The notes under the pieces are model-generated. The model was given only the letters and a program-made list of their open reading frames with translations. It searched no databases and was not told the DNA's origin. Below are positions 25,970 to 33,769 of a DNA stretch of 46,526 nucleotides, in pieces. A program made the translations under genes and the position numbers. The stretch spans positions 1 to 46,526 of the forward strand of contig CAYWFU010000017.1 of assembly GCA_964457585.1 (NCBI GenBank), in the 5' to 3' direction. Numbering within the stretch: the first letter of the stretch is position 1; every line of letters begins with the position of its first letter. The DNA is from CAYWFU01 sp964457585. GTDB taxonomy: Bacteria > JACRDZ01.

Positions 25970-27417
25970 TTTATTGTCCCCCCCAAGATATTTAGTATTT
26001 CTTCTTTACTCAGGTATTGTTTACTATCCCTAATATCGTCAGTATCACCCTGAACATATTCAGCTAATTTGTTTTTCTTGTAAATTATTTCGTCTATGTA
26101 CTCATCAATTGTATTTTCAGCAATAATTTTATAAATTTTGCATTCCTTAGTTTGAGATATTCTGTGGATTCTATCCTGTGATTGAAGATAATCTACCAAA
26201 TTAAAATTTCTATCAAGATATATGGCATTGTTTGCAGAGGTTAGTGTTAATCCTTCTCTCGCTGCCGCTGGATTTGCAATCAAAACCATAAATTCATTAC
26301 TATTTTTAAATTGCTTAACTATTTCATTCCTTTTTTCAATAGGAATGTCCCCGTATAGCATCAACGAGCCGAATTTTTTATACCGTTTGTAAAGAATTCT
26401 AATATTATCAACAAAACAACTCCAAACTATTACTTTTTCTTTCTGCTTTACTATATCTTCAATTAGTATATCCAATAATGGAAATTTTGCAGGTGTTTCA
26501 TTATATGCCTTATCAACTAAAAATGGATTACTCGCAATCTGTGCTAATCTTAACAACTTTTTTAATAATTCCTCTGATTCATCAATTATTTTTTCACCAT
26601 TCATGGTGGTAATTTCAATATAAAGTTCTTTTTTTAATTGATCATAGATATTTTTTTGCTGTCCACCTAGTTGGACATATTTATCGATATAAATTTTCTC
26701 CGGCAGTTCCAAAACATCTTCTTTTAATCTTCTGATTGAATTTGATAGAATGATTTGCCTTAAATTATTAAACCTGTCTTTCTGCTCTTGTAATCCATTC
26801 TCTTTGAAATTGATAGAATATAATTTTTCAAATTTCTTATAATCTTCTCCCAAAAGATTTCCATTATCCAAGAAATAAAATTGCGCCCATAAATCCAATG
26901 GTTTATTGGCAATTGGAGTACCTGTAATTATAATTCGTTTCTTCGCAAAATTTTTCAAGTCCAATATTGCTTTGGTTGTTTTTGCGTTAGGATTTTTTAT
27001 CTTATGCGATTCATCTAAAACTATTGCCATTTTTTTTATTTTTAAAAACATTTTTAGCCGTTCGACTTCTCCAATAACACTTTCATAATTTATAATATAA
27101 AAGTGTGAATATCCCATAAATTTTAATCCCTTTTCATTATCAGTACCCCTTAATACAATATTTTTTAAATGGCTATGAGCCTCAATTTCGTCTTTCCAAT
27201 TTCCAATTAAAGATTTTTTACATATTATTAATGCACCATCTATAATCCCCTGGCTCATGTTGTTACATAATGCTTCTATGACAATTTTTGTTTTTCCGAG
27301 GCCTTGCTCATCAAACAATGGAATATTTACTTTATCTGTAATATATTCAATCGCCTCCACCTGATGTGAAAATGGTTTTGTTTTTGGGCTATAATTAAAG
27401 TTGTATTTCTTCTTCAT
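25966..27417 (-). CDS. SNF2-family DNA helicase/translocase
   Basis: The 483-residue protein is a compact SNF2 ATPase with little beyond the two RecA lobes. Motif I is D-E-Q-G-L-G-K-T (36-43). Motif II is V-L-D-E-S-H-K-I-K-N, and motif III is I-T-G-T-P-I-A-N-K-P. The C-terminal lobe ends in Q-S-Q-D-R-I-H-R-I-S-Q. I start at ATG 27417, which has GAGGAG about 10 bases upstream; the frame stays open for 18 more codons. It overlaps the upstream nuclease gene by 23 bases and the downstream ParB-like gene by 4. The tight overlap suggests that nuclease and translocase act as one machine on DNA. Confidence 0.92.
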   Translation of the reverse strand: MKKKYNFNYSPKTKPFSHQVEAIEYITDKVNIPLFDEQGLGKTKIVIEALCNNMSQGIIDGALIICKKSLIGNWKDEIEAHSHLKNIVLRGTDNEKGLKFMGYSHFYIINYESVIGEVERLKMFLKIKKMAIVLDESHKIKNPNAKTTKAILDLKNFAKKRIIITGTPIANKPLDLWAQFYFLDNGNLLGEDYKKFEKLYSINFKENGLQEQKDRFNNLRQIILSNSIRRLKEDVLELPEKIYIDKYVQLGGQQKNIYDQLKKELYIEITTMNGEKIIDESEELLKKLLRLAQIASNPFLVDKAYNETPAKFPLLDILIEDIVKQKEKVIVWSCFVDNIRILYKRYKKFGSLMLYGDIPIEKRNEIVKQFKNSNEFMVLIANPAAAREGLTLTSANNAIYLDRNFNLVDYLQSQDRIHRISQTKECKIYKIIAENTIDEYIDEIIYKKNKLAEYVQGDTDDIRDSKQYLSKEEILNILGGTIK

Positions 27418-27820
27418 AAGGCAAAAGCTCCTCAGGAATGCAAAGTATTTCGATTTGTTTATTACCTTCAAGGCCTATTTGAAATAATAATCTTTTTAAA
27501 TTCTTTTTAGTTTTCAAGGGAATCCCTAAAATTAATTTATTCCCAGTATTTAACCCTATAATTTCAAAAAAATCACTTATTTGATTTTTGGTTCTTTTAG
27601 AGAATATATCGTTTTCGGTTTTAGCTTCACCTATGCAGAAAAACACACTATCTTTCACTCCAATAATATCTGGTTTGTGGTTTATAATTTTAGGCGGTAC
27701 ATCAAATTTTTCTGTATTAATATCTTGATATTTTCCATCTAAATATATAATTCTGAAACCATCTTGCCTCATTTTTCTGACTATGGCAGATACTATAAAG
27801 TCATGTTTTTTTGATGCCAT
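27395..27820 (-). CDS. Small PD-(D/E)XK-type nuclease-like protein
   Basis: This 141-residue protein contains K-P-D-I-I-G near residue 49 and I-G-E-A-K-T-E-N-D near 64, that is P50-D51 and E65-x-K67, the spacing of a PD-(D/E)XK nuclease core. The flanking strands (V-F-F-C-I-G) fit this fold. Its size and placement beside an SNF2 helicase recall the VRR-NUC proteins of phages, but I cannot confirm that family. I start at ATG 27820; TTG 27835 is possible. It overlaps the ParB-like A gene by 20 bases and the helicase gene by 23. Confidence 0.65.
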   Translation of the reverse strand: MASKKHDFIVSAIVRKMRQDGFRIIYLDGKYQDINTEKFDVPPKIINHKPDIIGVKDSVFFCIGEAKTENDIFSKRTKNQISDFFEIIGLNTGNKLILGIPLKTKKNLKRLLFQIGLEGNKQIEILCIPEELLPYEEEIQL

Positions 27821-28856
27821 TTTTTTCTTTCTCAATTAACTTAACAACCTTTTGGCTCCATCCTGCTAACTCTTTAATCATATTTTCTTTTTCACTATTA
27901 TCTTCGGCAATAATTTCATCAAGTTCTTGTGTACTTATTTCTCTTAATCCTTCAATAACGTTTTCTATGTCCTTATAAAAAGATGATACAAGGTGTGGTT
28001 TTCTAACTTCGAGTATCTGCATAGCAGAATCAAATCCTTTAGCAATAAAAGCATTTTTAGTATCTTCGTTATCAAAAATATCTCTCAGTCTTCTGACATC
28101 TTGACCAGTTGGTATTTTTTCTTTATCAGCAACCCAATCACAAAAATCTTTAATATCCTTTGAACTTTTTTCCATTAATTTTTGCAATTTTTTATCCTTA
28201 ATATACTCTACAAAATAGCTAAATTTACTAACCTCATTTGGATCGGTTCTGTGGGTCGATAAATATTGCTCTTCCATTATTTTATATGCATCAATGTTTT
28301 CTTTAATCTGTTTTTCTGTCATTTTTGTTTGTTTTTCAAGCCTATTTATAGACCAGCCATCATCCTGCCAAAGTTTATATAAATATTTTGCTTTTTCATA
28401 AGCATCCCATTCAGTTGTACCTCTCAAATGCGATTGGAGTCTTATAAAATTTTTCTGCTCCTCATTAATTTCACGAGGTAATATATAGCACAAAATTGTT
28501 TTCCATTTATCTTCATAGGGTTCTTCCTTTTGCAATTGTTGATAAATTACAACTCTTGTATTGCCTTCTATCACTTTATATTTTTTGTCTTTTTTTTCTC
28601 CAATAGTCTCTATCCAAATCGGAGAAACAATTCCTTTATTGTTATGTATGGAATCTTTTAATTTACGGAAAGCTTCCGGTTTTTTACTTGTTAATGCAAA
28701 TATAATTTCGTCTTTTGTTAGATTATCAGTAACTTGATTATCCCTGAAAAAACTAATTCTCGGGTTTAATTCATCTAACTCAAGTTTATTGATTTCAATT
28801 TGTCCTTGTTCTACTTTTGTTTCTTTCCCATCTATGGGAATTATTAAATTATTCAT
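27801..28856 (-). CDS. ParB-like N-terminal domain protein A
   Basis: The 351-residue protein is the first gene of the minus-strand cassette. It has N-P-R (31-33), a ParB-type box E-G-N-T-R (97-101) and H-L-R-G-T-T-E-W-D-A-Y-E-K-A (143-156). A helix-turn-helix-like segment (W-S-I-N-R-L-E-K-Q-T-K) and a helical C-terminus follow. The positions of these motifs match ParB-like B almost residue for residue, so the two arose by duplication and then diverged. AAGAAG upstream of the ATG is a plausible ribosome binding site. DNA sliding, CTP hydrolysis or nicking are all possible for this domain; none can be decided from sequence alone. Confidence 0.8.
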   Translation of the reverse strand: MNNLIIPIDGKETKVEQGQIEINKLELDELNPRISFFRDNQVTDNLTKDEIIFALTSKKPEAFRKLKDSIHNNKGIVSPIWIETIGEKKDKKYKVIEGNTRVVIYQQLQKEEPYEDKWKTILCYILPREINEEQKNFIRLQSHLRGTTEWDAYEKAKYLYKLWQDDGWSINRLEKQTKMTEKQIKENIDAYKIMEEQYLSTHRTDPNEVSKFSYFVEYIKDKKLQKLMEKSSKDIKDFCDWVADKEKIPTGQDVRRLRDIFDNEDTKNAFIAKGFDSAMQILEVRKPHLVSSFYKDIENVIEGLREISTQELDEIIAEDNSEKENMIKELAGWSQKVVKLIEKEKNGIKKT

Positions 28857-29098
28857 CTGAAATCTTCTTATCCTTAAGTATTTAGTAAGTACATAATGTT
28901 GGTTTCAAGGTTTCAAGTGAGGCTTATCAGCCCTATAATTATTAAAACAACCTTTAAAACATATTTTACCCCTTTTTTCTGAAAAATTCCATAATAAACC
29001 GTTTAATCCACTCTCTTTGTAATAAAACACCTTTACAAATTTTTATAAAAATAGTAATATTATGAAATATTATGATATAATTGAAGGGGAAAGGCAAA
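28857..29098. promoter_or_regulatory. Divergent intergenic region between the ParB cassette and a toxin-antitoxin pair
   Basis: The 240 bases separate two divergent operons and must hold both promoters. Just before the antitoxin gene lies atattatgaaatattatga (about 29057-29075), a tandem of the AT-rich word aatattatga; aatattatgatat recurs in reverse orientation before the second toxin-antitoxin pair (about 42220). It may be an operator, though such AT-rich words are common in this genome. Confidence 0.35.
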
Positions 29099-29374
29099 AT
29101 GTCAACTACAATAAGCATAGAAGTTCCAGATGAAATTTTAGAGCATTATAAAACTACAGGAGTGAATCGTGCAATGTTTGAGGATATTATTGCGGAAGAA
29201 TACCGGCAAGGAAATATTAGTATACGCGAGGGAGCAAAAGTACTCGGCCTTACATATGAAGGTTTTATAGAATGGCTGGGAAAACGCAAGATTTCATGGA
29301 TAAATGTTCCAAAAGAAGAAAGAGATAAAAGTTACGCGCAATTTAAAGAAAAAATGAAGGAATATGTAAAGTGA
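29099..29374 (+). CDS. UPF0175-family antitoxin
   Basis: The 91-residue protein begins T-T-I-S-I-E-V-P-D-E-I-L and has a helix-turn-helix core (G-N-I-S-I-R-E-G-A-K-V-L-G-L-T-Y-E-G-F), as in UPF0175 proteins paired with DUF3368 PIN toxins. It would bind and neutralise the toxin and repress the operon. I start at ATG 29099, preceded by GAAGGGGAAAGG; an upstream TTG (29081) is possible. The stop overlaps the toxin start (GTGA). Confidence 0.85.
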   Translation: MSTTISIEVPDEILEHYKTTGVNRAMFEDIIAEEYRQGNISIREGAKVLGLTYEGFIEWLGKRKISWINVPKEERDKSYAQFKEKMKEYVK

Positions 29375-29838
29375 TAGTAGTTGCCAATTCGAGTCCCCTT
29401 ATTGTTTTAGCAAGAATCAATCAATTGAAAGTTTTTAAACATCTTTTTGGCAAAGTGTATGTCCCCGATAGTGTTTATAAAGAAACCGTTTTAAATACAA
29501 AACTGGATATTCAAAGACAAGCTATCTCTAAAGCGATAGACAAAGATTTTATAGAAGTTGTTACTCCAAAAAAAAATTACATATTTGAGAAGAAATTACA
29601 CGAAGGTGAAAAAGGAGTTTTGAATTTAGCTTTAGACAAATCGCCAGATTACATGATCATTGATGATAATAATGCCAGAAACGAAGCTAAGAAACTAGGT
29701 TTTGAAGATGTTTTGATACTTACAACAGATATACTAAAATTTGCAGAGGAAAAAAGAATTATAAATTCATATTCTGGAATAATGTCACAACTTGCAAAAC
29801 TTATGATTTACCCGCCTGAAGAAGATAAAATTGATTGA
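29371..29838 (+). CDS. PIN-domain toxin (DUF3368 type)
   Basis: The 155-residue protein begins I-V-V-A-N-S-S-P-L-I-V-L-A, the DUF3368 form of the PIN fold in which the first catalytic Asp is replaced by Asn (residue 6). Other acidic positions remain: the E of H-E-G-E-K-G and the D-D of I-I-D-D-N-N-A-R. PIN toxins cleave RNA. GTG is the start, coupled to the antitoxin. Because the first Asp is missing, activity may be altered; this substitution is usual in DUF3368. Confidence 0.85.
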   Translation: MIVVANSSPLIVLARINQLKVFKHLFGKVYVPDSVYKETVLNTKLDIQRQAISKAIDKDFIEVVTPKKNYIFEKKLHEGEKGVLNLALDKSPDYMIIDDNNARNEAKKLGFEDVLILTTDILKFAEEKRIINSYSGIMSQLAKLMIYPPEEDKID

Positions 29839-30054
29839 AGAACTAATGATCTTCAGTACAACAATAAAGATTTGTTGTCAATTATTAAGAGAAGTAAATT
29901 GTTGATTTGTTTCAGTTCTGCGCAGATATTTCGGATAACTCATATAATCATCAATAGTTGGCAGATGATCCCCGAACACAGATTATCATCATATGTGGGA
30001 AAGATGGGTTTAAGGGGCGAAGGGTTTTCCGTTTCATTATGAATATGTTTTAGA

Positions 30055-30079
30055 AGGGAATGGGTTTAACCCATTCCCT
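30055..30079. repeat. 25-base palindrome within the transposase remnant
   Basis: Arms agggaatgggtt and aacccattccct flank one T. On the minus strand it starts GTAGGG, matching the ends of the palindromes at 271 and 10471. It directly abuts the transposase-like fragment, as if inserted into it. Confidence 0.85.
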
Positions 30080-30080
30080 A

Positions 30081-30156
30081 CAGTTCTGTTTGTTATAAAG
30101 GCAACAATTTTTATCTCTCCACCGCATTTTTTACAACTCAGCGGATCAACCTCAAA
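30081..30156 (-). pseudogene. Fragment of IS91-type transposase (zinc-ribbon end)
   Basis: Read on the minus strand, the frame gives F-E-V-D-P-L-S-C-K-K-C-G-G-E-I-K-I-V-A-F, which closely resembles the C-terminal Cys-x-x-Cys segment of IS91-like (Y2) transposases. A stop codon lies directly upstream, and the palindrome at 30055-30079 ends the similarity downstream. It is a remnant only, but it marks past transposition at the right end of the accessory island. Confidence 0.45.
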
Positions 30157-30267
30157 TTATCCTTAAATATAAAAAACCTGATTCAAGTGCTTTACTTTGT
30201 ATACTTTGGATGTTAATAATTATATAGAGAATAGTATTATTCAAATAGTAATTTGAAAGGGACTTAT

Positions 30268-31554
30268 ATGAAAGAAATTGTAATAGCTGGAGGAATTAGA
30301 TCTCCTTTTGTTAAAGCTGGTACAAATTTTCATAACCTGACTGCATATGATTTAGGAGCTATTGTTTTAAAAGAACTTTTATATAAAACTAATCTGGATA
30401 TAAAATTAATTGATGAAATTATTGTTGGAAATGTTGCAAATCCTCCTGAAGCTATGAATATTGCCAGAGTTATAGCGCTTTTAGCAGGATTACCTTATGA
30501 TATCCCTGCGCTTACTGTTCATAGAAATTGTTCTTCTGGAATGCAGGCGATAACTACAGCTTATGAAAAAATTCAAGCTGGAGCTGCTGAACTTATTATA
30601 GCTGGGGGAACAGAATCAATGAGCAATATTCCATTTTATTTTCGTAAAGAACTTAAAGAAAAATTTACCAATATTATGCGCGCTAAAAGTTTAATTCAGA
30701 AAATAAAACATATTACAAGTATTCGTCCGAATGATTTATTTCCTGTTGTAGGAGTTTTAGTAGGATTGACAGATCCTGTAAGCGGCTTAAATATGGGACA
30801 AACAGCAGAAGTTTTGGCTAAGGAATTTAATATTTCCCGATTATCTCAAGATGAATTTGCTATTTTGAGTCATAAAAAAACAGTCTCATCAACTAAAGCA
30901 GGCAAATTGCAGGAAGAGATTATGACAGTTTATGTACCGGATAAATTTAAAGAAGCAATTAATATTGATATAGGACCGCGTGAAGATACAAATATTGAAG
31001 CGCTTGCTAAACTTAAGCCGGTATTTGATAAAATAAATGGGAGTGTTACAGTTGGGAATGCATGTTCTGTTACTGATGGTGCATGTATGTTAATTGTGAC
31101 AACAAAAGAAAAAGCTCAAAATCTCGGATTGGAGATTTTAGGAACATTAAAAGCGTATAGTTATGCAGGACTCGATCCAAGAAGAATGGGACTGGGACCT
31201 GTATTTTCTACATATAAATTATTGAAAAAAGAAAAAATGAATTTAAAAAATATTCAACTGATTGAACTAAATGAAGCTTTTGCAGCTCAGGTAATTGCCT
31301 GTGAAACTGCTTTTAATTCTAAAGAATTTTGCAGGAAAAATTTTAATGACGAGGCAATAGGGGAAATTGATAGAAATATTTTAAATGTTAATGGAGGTGC
31401 AATTGCTTTAGGTCATCCTGTTGGCGCAACAGGTGCGCGTATAGTATTAACATTATTAAAAGAAATGAAGAGAAGAAATTTGAATATAGGATTGGCAACT
31501 CTATGTATTGGCGGCGGGCAGGGAGCAGCGCTTTTGTTTGAAAAAGATATTTAA
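30268..31554 (+). CDS. fadI: Acetyl-CoA acyltransferase (thiolase, FadI-like)
   Basis: The 428-residue thiolase cleaves 3-ketoacyl-CoA to acetyl-CoA and a shortened acyl-CoA. The nucleophile Cys88 lies in V-H-R-N-C-S-S-G-M-Q. The second-half motifs are G-H-P-V-G-A-T-G-A-R and C-I-G-G-G-Q-G-A. The length fits FadI (anaerobic-type thiolase) better than the shorter FadA. I start at ATG 30268 with GAAAGGGA upstream. It is the first gene of a three-gene operon for fatty-acid beta-oxidation. Its stop abuts a fragment of the MITE-like repeat. Confidence 0.9.
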   Translation: MKEIVIAGGIRSPFVKAGTNFHNLTAYDLGAIVLKELLYKTNLDIKLIDEIIVGNVANPPEAMNIARVIALLAGLPYDIPALTVHRNCSSGMQAITTAYEKIQAGAAELIIAGGTESMSNIPFYFRKELKEKFTNIMRAKSLIQKIKHITSIRPNDLFPVVGVLVGLTDPVSGLNMGQTAEVLAKEFNISRLSQDEFAILSHKKTVSSTKAGKLQEEIMTVYVPDKFKEAINIDIGPREDTNIEALAKLKPVFDKINGSVTVGNACSVTDGACMLIVTTKEKAQNLGLEILGTLKAYSYAGLDPRRMGLGPVFSTYKLLKKEKMNLKNIQLIELNEAFAAQVIACETAFNSKEFCRKNFNDEAIGEIDRNILNVNGGAIALGHPVGATGARIVLTLLKEMKRRNLNIGLATLCIGGGQGAALLFEKDI

Positions 31555-31590
31555 TGCTCAATGCTCAATTGTAAATGCTCAATTGTCAAT
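31555..31590. repeat. Partial MITE-like repeat after thiolase
   Basis: The words tgctcaatgctcaattg and atgctcaattgtcaat correspond to the right-hand terminal repeat of the elements at 20968 and 23080. The core and left end are missing. It begins at the first base after the thiolase TAA. Confidence 0.75.
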
Positions 31591-31639
31591 AAAATCATCA
31601 AAAGATGTAGGTAATGTTAAGTTTTCAAAGGGGATAATT

Positions 31640-33769
31640 ATGGGAAACGCATTTCAAATAATTAAAGAATCAGATGGAATATGTTTTTTAATATTTGATA
31701 CACCGGATAAAAAAGTAAATGTGCTTGATATGACTGTTATGGATGAGCTTGAAATAAATTTAAATAGCATTGCACAGGATAAAAGCTGCAAAGGATTAAT
31801 TATTACCAGCGGGAAAGAAAATGTTTTTATTGCAGGAGCAGATATTTCTGTTATAAATGGGGTAAAGAGCAAACAGGATGGAATTAATCTTTGTGAAAAA
31901 GGGAAAAGAATACTAAAACAGATTCAAAATCTTTCAATCCCATCAGTTGCTGCAATAAATGGCGCGTGTCTTGGCGGGGGAATGGAATTCGCTCTATTTT
32001 GTTCATATCGTATTGCTTCTGATAATCCCTCAACCAAACTTGGGCTGCCTGAAGTTACTCTTGGAATTTTACCTGGTTTTGGCGGTACACAATTACTTCC
32101 CAGATTAATAAGTCTTCAATCAGCAATTGATCTGATTCTTTCAGGCAGAACATTGGATGCTGTAAAAGCCTGGAAAATAGGACTTATTGATAAAGTAGTT
32201 TCACAAAATATGCTGAAAGAATCCGCTCATCATTTTATAAATGAAATATTAACACCTTCAGGTTATAAAGATATCCAAAATAGAAGAAAAAATAAGGCAA
32301 AAGGGAATTTTTTATTAGAACAAAATTTTATTGGCAAATCAATTCTATTTTCACAGGCAAAAAAACAAATATTACAGAAGACAGGCGGAAATTATCCCGC
32401 TCCTTTAAAAGCTCTGGATGTAATCAAAAAAGGGATTAATCTATCAATCGACAGAGCCTTTCTACTTGAGTCAGAAGCTTTTGGTGAGCTTGTTATTACT
32501 CCAGTATGTAAAAATTTAATTGATATATATTATTGGAGCGAAAAATCTAAAAAACTTGGTAAGAAAGAAAATGTTAAGTCAATTAAAAAATCAGGAGTAC
32601 TGGGTGCAGGAGTTATGGGCGGGGGTATAGCTCAACTTTTAAGTACGAAAAAAATAGATGTGCGAATGAAAGATATTAAAAATGAAGCTATTTTTAGCGG
32701 TCTTGCTTCTGCATGGAAAGTATATGAAGGAGCAATAAAAAGAAAAAAAATCACTAAAGATGAAGCTAAAAAGAATATGTTTTATATTTCTCCTTCACTC
32801 GATTATTCTGGATTTATGGGGCTGGATATTGTAATTGAAGCTATTATTGAAGATATAGAAGTAAAAAAGAAAGTTTTTAAGGAATTAGAAGAAAAAATAA
32901 AACCGGATACAATTATAGCATCAAATACATCTTCACTATCTATTACTAAAATGTCTCTTGCGCTTAAAAATCCTGAAAGACTTGTTGGTCTGCATTTTTT
33001 TAATCCAGTGCACCTTATGCCTCTTATCGAAATTATACCGGGTTTTAAAACAGATGAAAAAACTTTGAGTACTGTAATAAATCTTGCTATTAGTCTTGGA
33101 AAAATGCCGGTTGTTGTTAAAGATCGAGAAGGCTTTCTTGTAAATCGAATATTAATGCCATATTTAAATGAAGCAGGAAAATTGCTGGATGAAGGAATTT
33201 CCATTGAATCAATTGATCATGCAGTTAAAAAATTTGGAATGCCTATGGGCCCATTAGAGCTGATGGATGAAATTGGCATCGATGTTGGACATAAGGTAGC
33301 AGTAATCATGGAAAACGAATTTGGCAAACGAATGCAAATATCAAATATTTTTAATAAAATCTATGAAGATAAACGCTGGGGTAAAAAAATGGGTAAGGGA
33401 TTTTATATTCATTCAGGAAAAAACAAAATTCCTGCTCAGGATTACATTAATCAAATTAAGCAAAATACGAATAATTTGGTTTTAGAGGAAAATATTATTT
33501 TGAACAGACTTATTTTTATTATATTGAATGAAGCTTTATTCTGCCTTGAAGAAAAAATTGTTTCCAGTCCGTCCGATCTGGATTTTGCATTAGTTATGGG
33601 TATTGGTTTTCCGGCTTTCCGCGGAGGGATTTTAAAATATGCTGAAGCGATAGGATTGGATAAAATTTACGATCAGTTTAAAAAATTTGAAGATAAATAT
33701 GGAATACGTTATGCTGTAGGAGAGAAATTAAGAGAGGAGGCTCTACATGTCTCCCAATATGAGTTTTGA
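31640..33769 (+). CDS. fadJ: Enoyl-CoA hydratase / 3-hydroxyacyl-CoA dehydrogenase (FadJ-like)
   Basis: The 709-residue protein carries out hydration and NAD-dependent oxidation in beta-oxidation. The N-terminal crotonase domain has F-I-A-G-A-D-I-S for the oxyanion hole, and G-G-G-M-E-F-A-L plus L-G-L-P-E-V-T-L-G for the two catalytic Glu residues. The dehydrogenase begins at G-V-L-G-A-G-V-M-G-G-G-I (about 319-330), with H-F-F-N-P-V-H-L-M-P-L later. I start at ATG 31640 after AAAGGGG. The 3' end overlaps the next gene by 23 bases, so translation is coupled to the giant flavoprotein. Confidence 0.94.
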   Translation: MGNAFQIIKESDGICFLIFDTPDKKVNVLDMTVMDELEINLNSIAQDKSCKGLIITSGKENVFIAGADISVINGVKSKQDGINLCEKGKRILKQIQNLSIPSVAAINGACLGGGMEFALFCSYRIASDNPSTKLGLPEVTLGILPGFGGTQLLPRLISLQSAIDLILSGRTLDAVKAWKIGLIDKVVSQNMLKESAHHFINEILTPSGYKDIQNRRKNKAKGNFLLEQNFIGKSILFSQAKKQILQKTGGNYPAPLKALDVIKKGINLSIDRAFLLESEAFGELVITPVCKNLIDIYYWSEKSKKLGKKENVKSIKKSGVLGAGVMGGGIAQLLSTKKIDVRMKDIKNEAIFSGLASAWKVYEGAIKRKKITKDEAKKNMFYISPSLDYSGFMGLDIVIEAIIEDIEVKKKVFKELEEKIKPDTIIASNTSSLSITKMSLALKNPERLVGLHFFNPVHLMPLIEIIPGFKTDEKTLSTVINLAISLGKMPVVVKDREGFLVNRILMPYLNEAGKLLDEGISIESIDHAVKKFGMPMGPLELMDEIGIDVGHKVAVIMENEFGKRMQISNIFNKIYEDKRWGKKMGKGFYIHSGKNKIPAQDYINQIKQNTNNLVLEENIILNRLIFIILNEALFCLEEKIVSSPSDLDFALVMGIGFPAFRGGILKYAEAIGLDKIYDQFKKFEDKYGIRYAVGEKLREEALHVSQYEF

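Larger units (their letters stand above)
29839..30267. other. Intergenic region with palindrome and transposase remnant
   Basis: No intact gene is present. A minus-strand frame ending at 30156 encodes a short IS91-like zinc-binding fragment (see its own entry). Next to it lies the palindrome agggaatgggtt-t-aacccattccct (30055-30079). Further left, minus-strand frames near 29900-29990 contain protein-like stretches (for example F-G-D-H-L-P-T-I-D-D-Y) interrupted by stops. The thiolase gene start is preceded by GAAAGGGA (about 30255-30262). Confidence 0.5.

Noticed and set aside
24926..28856. Chromosome or plasmid partition ParB proteins
   Set aside because: There is no ParA gene or parS-like palindrome, two paralogues sit in a nuclease/helicase operon, and the ParB boxes are changed.
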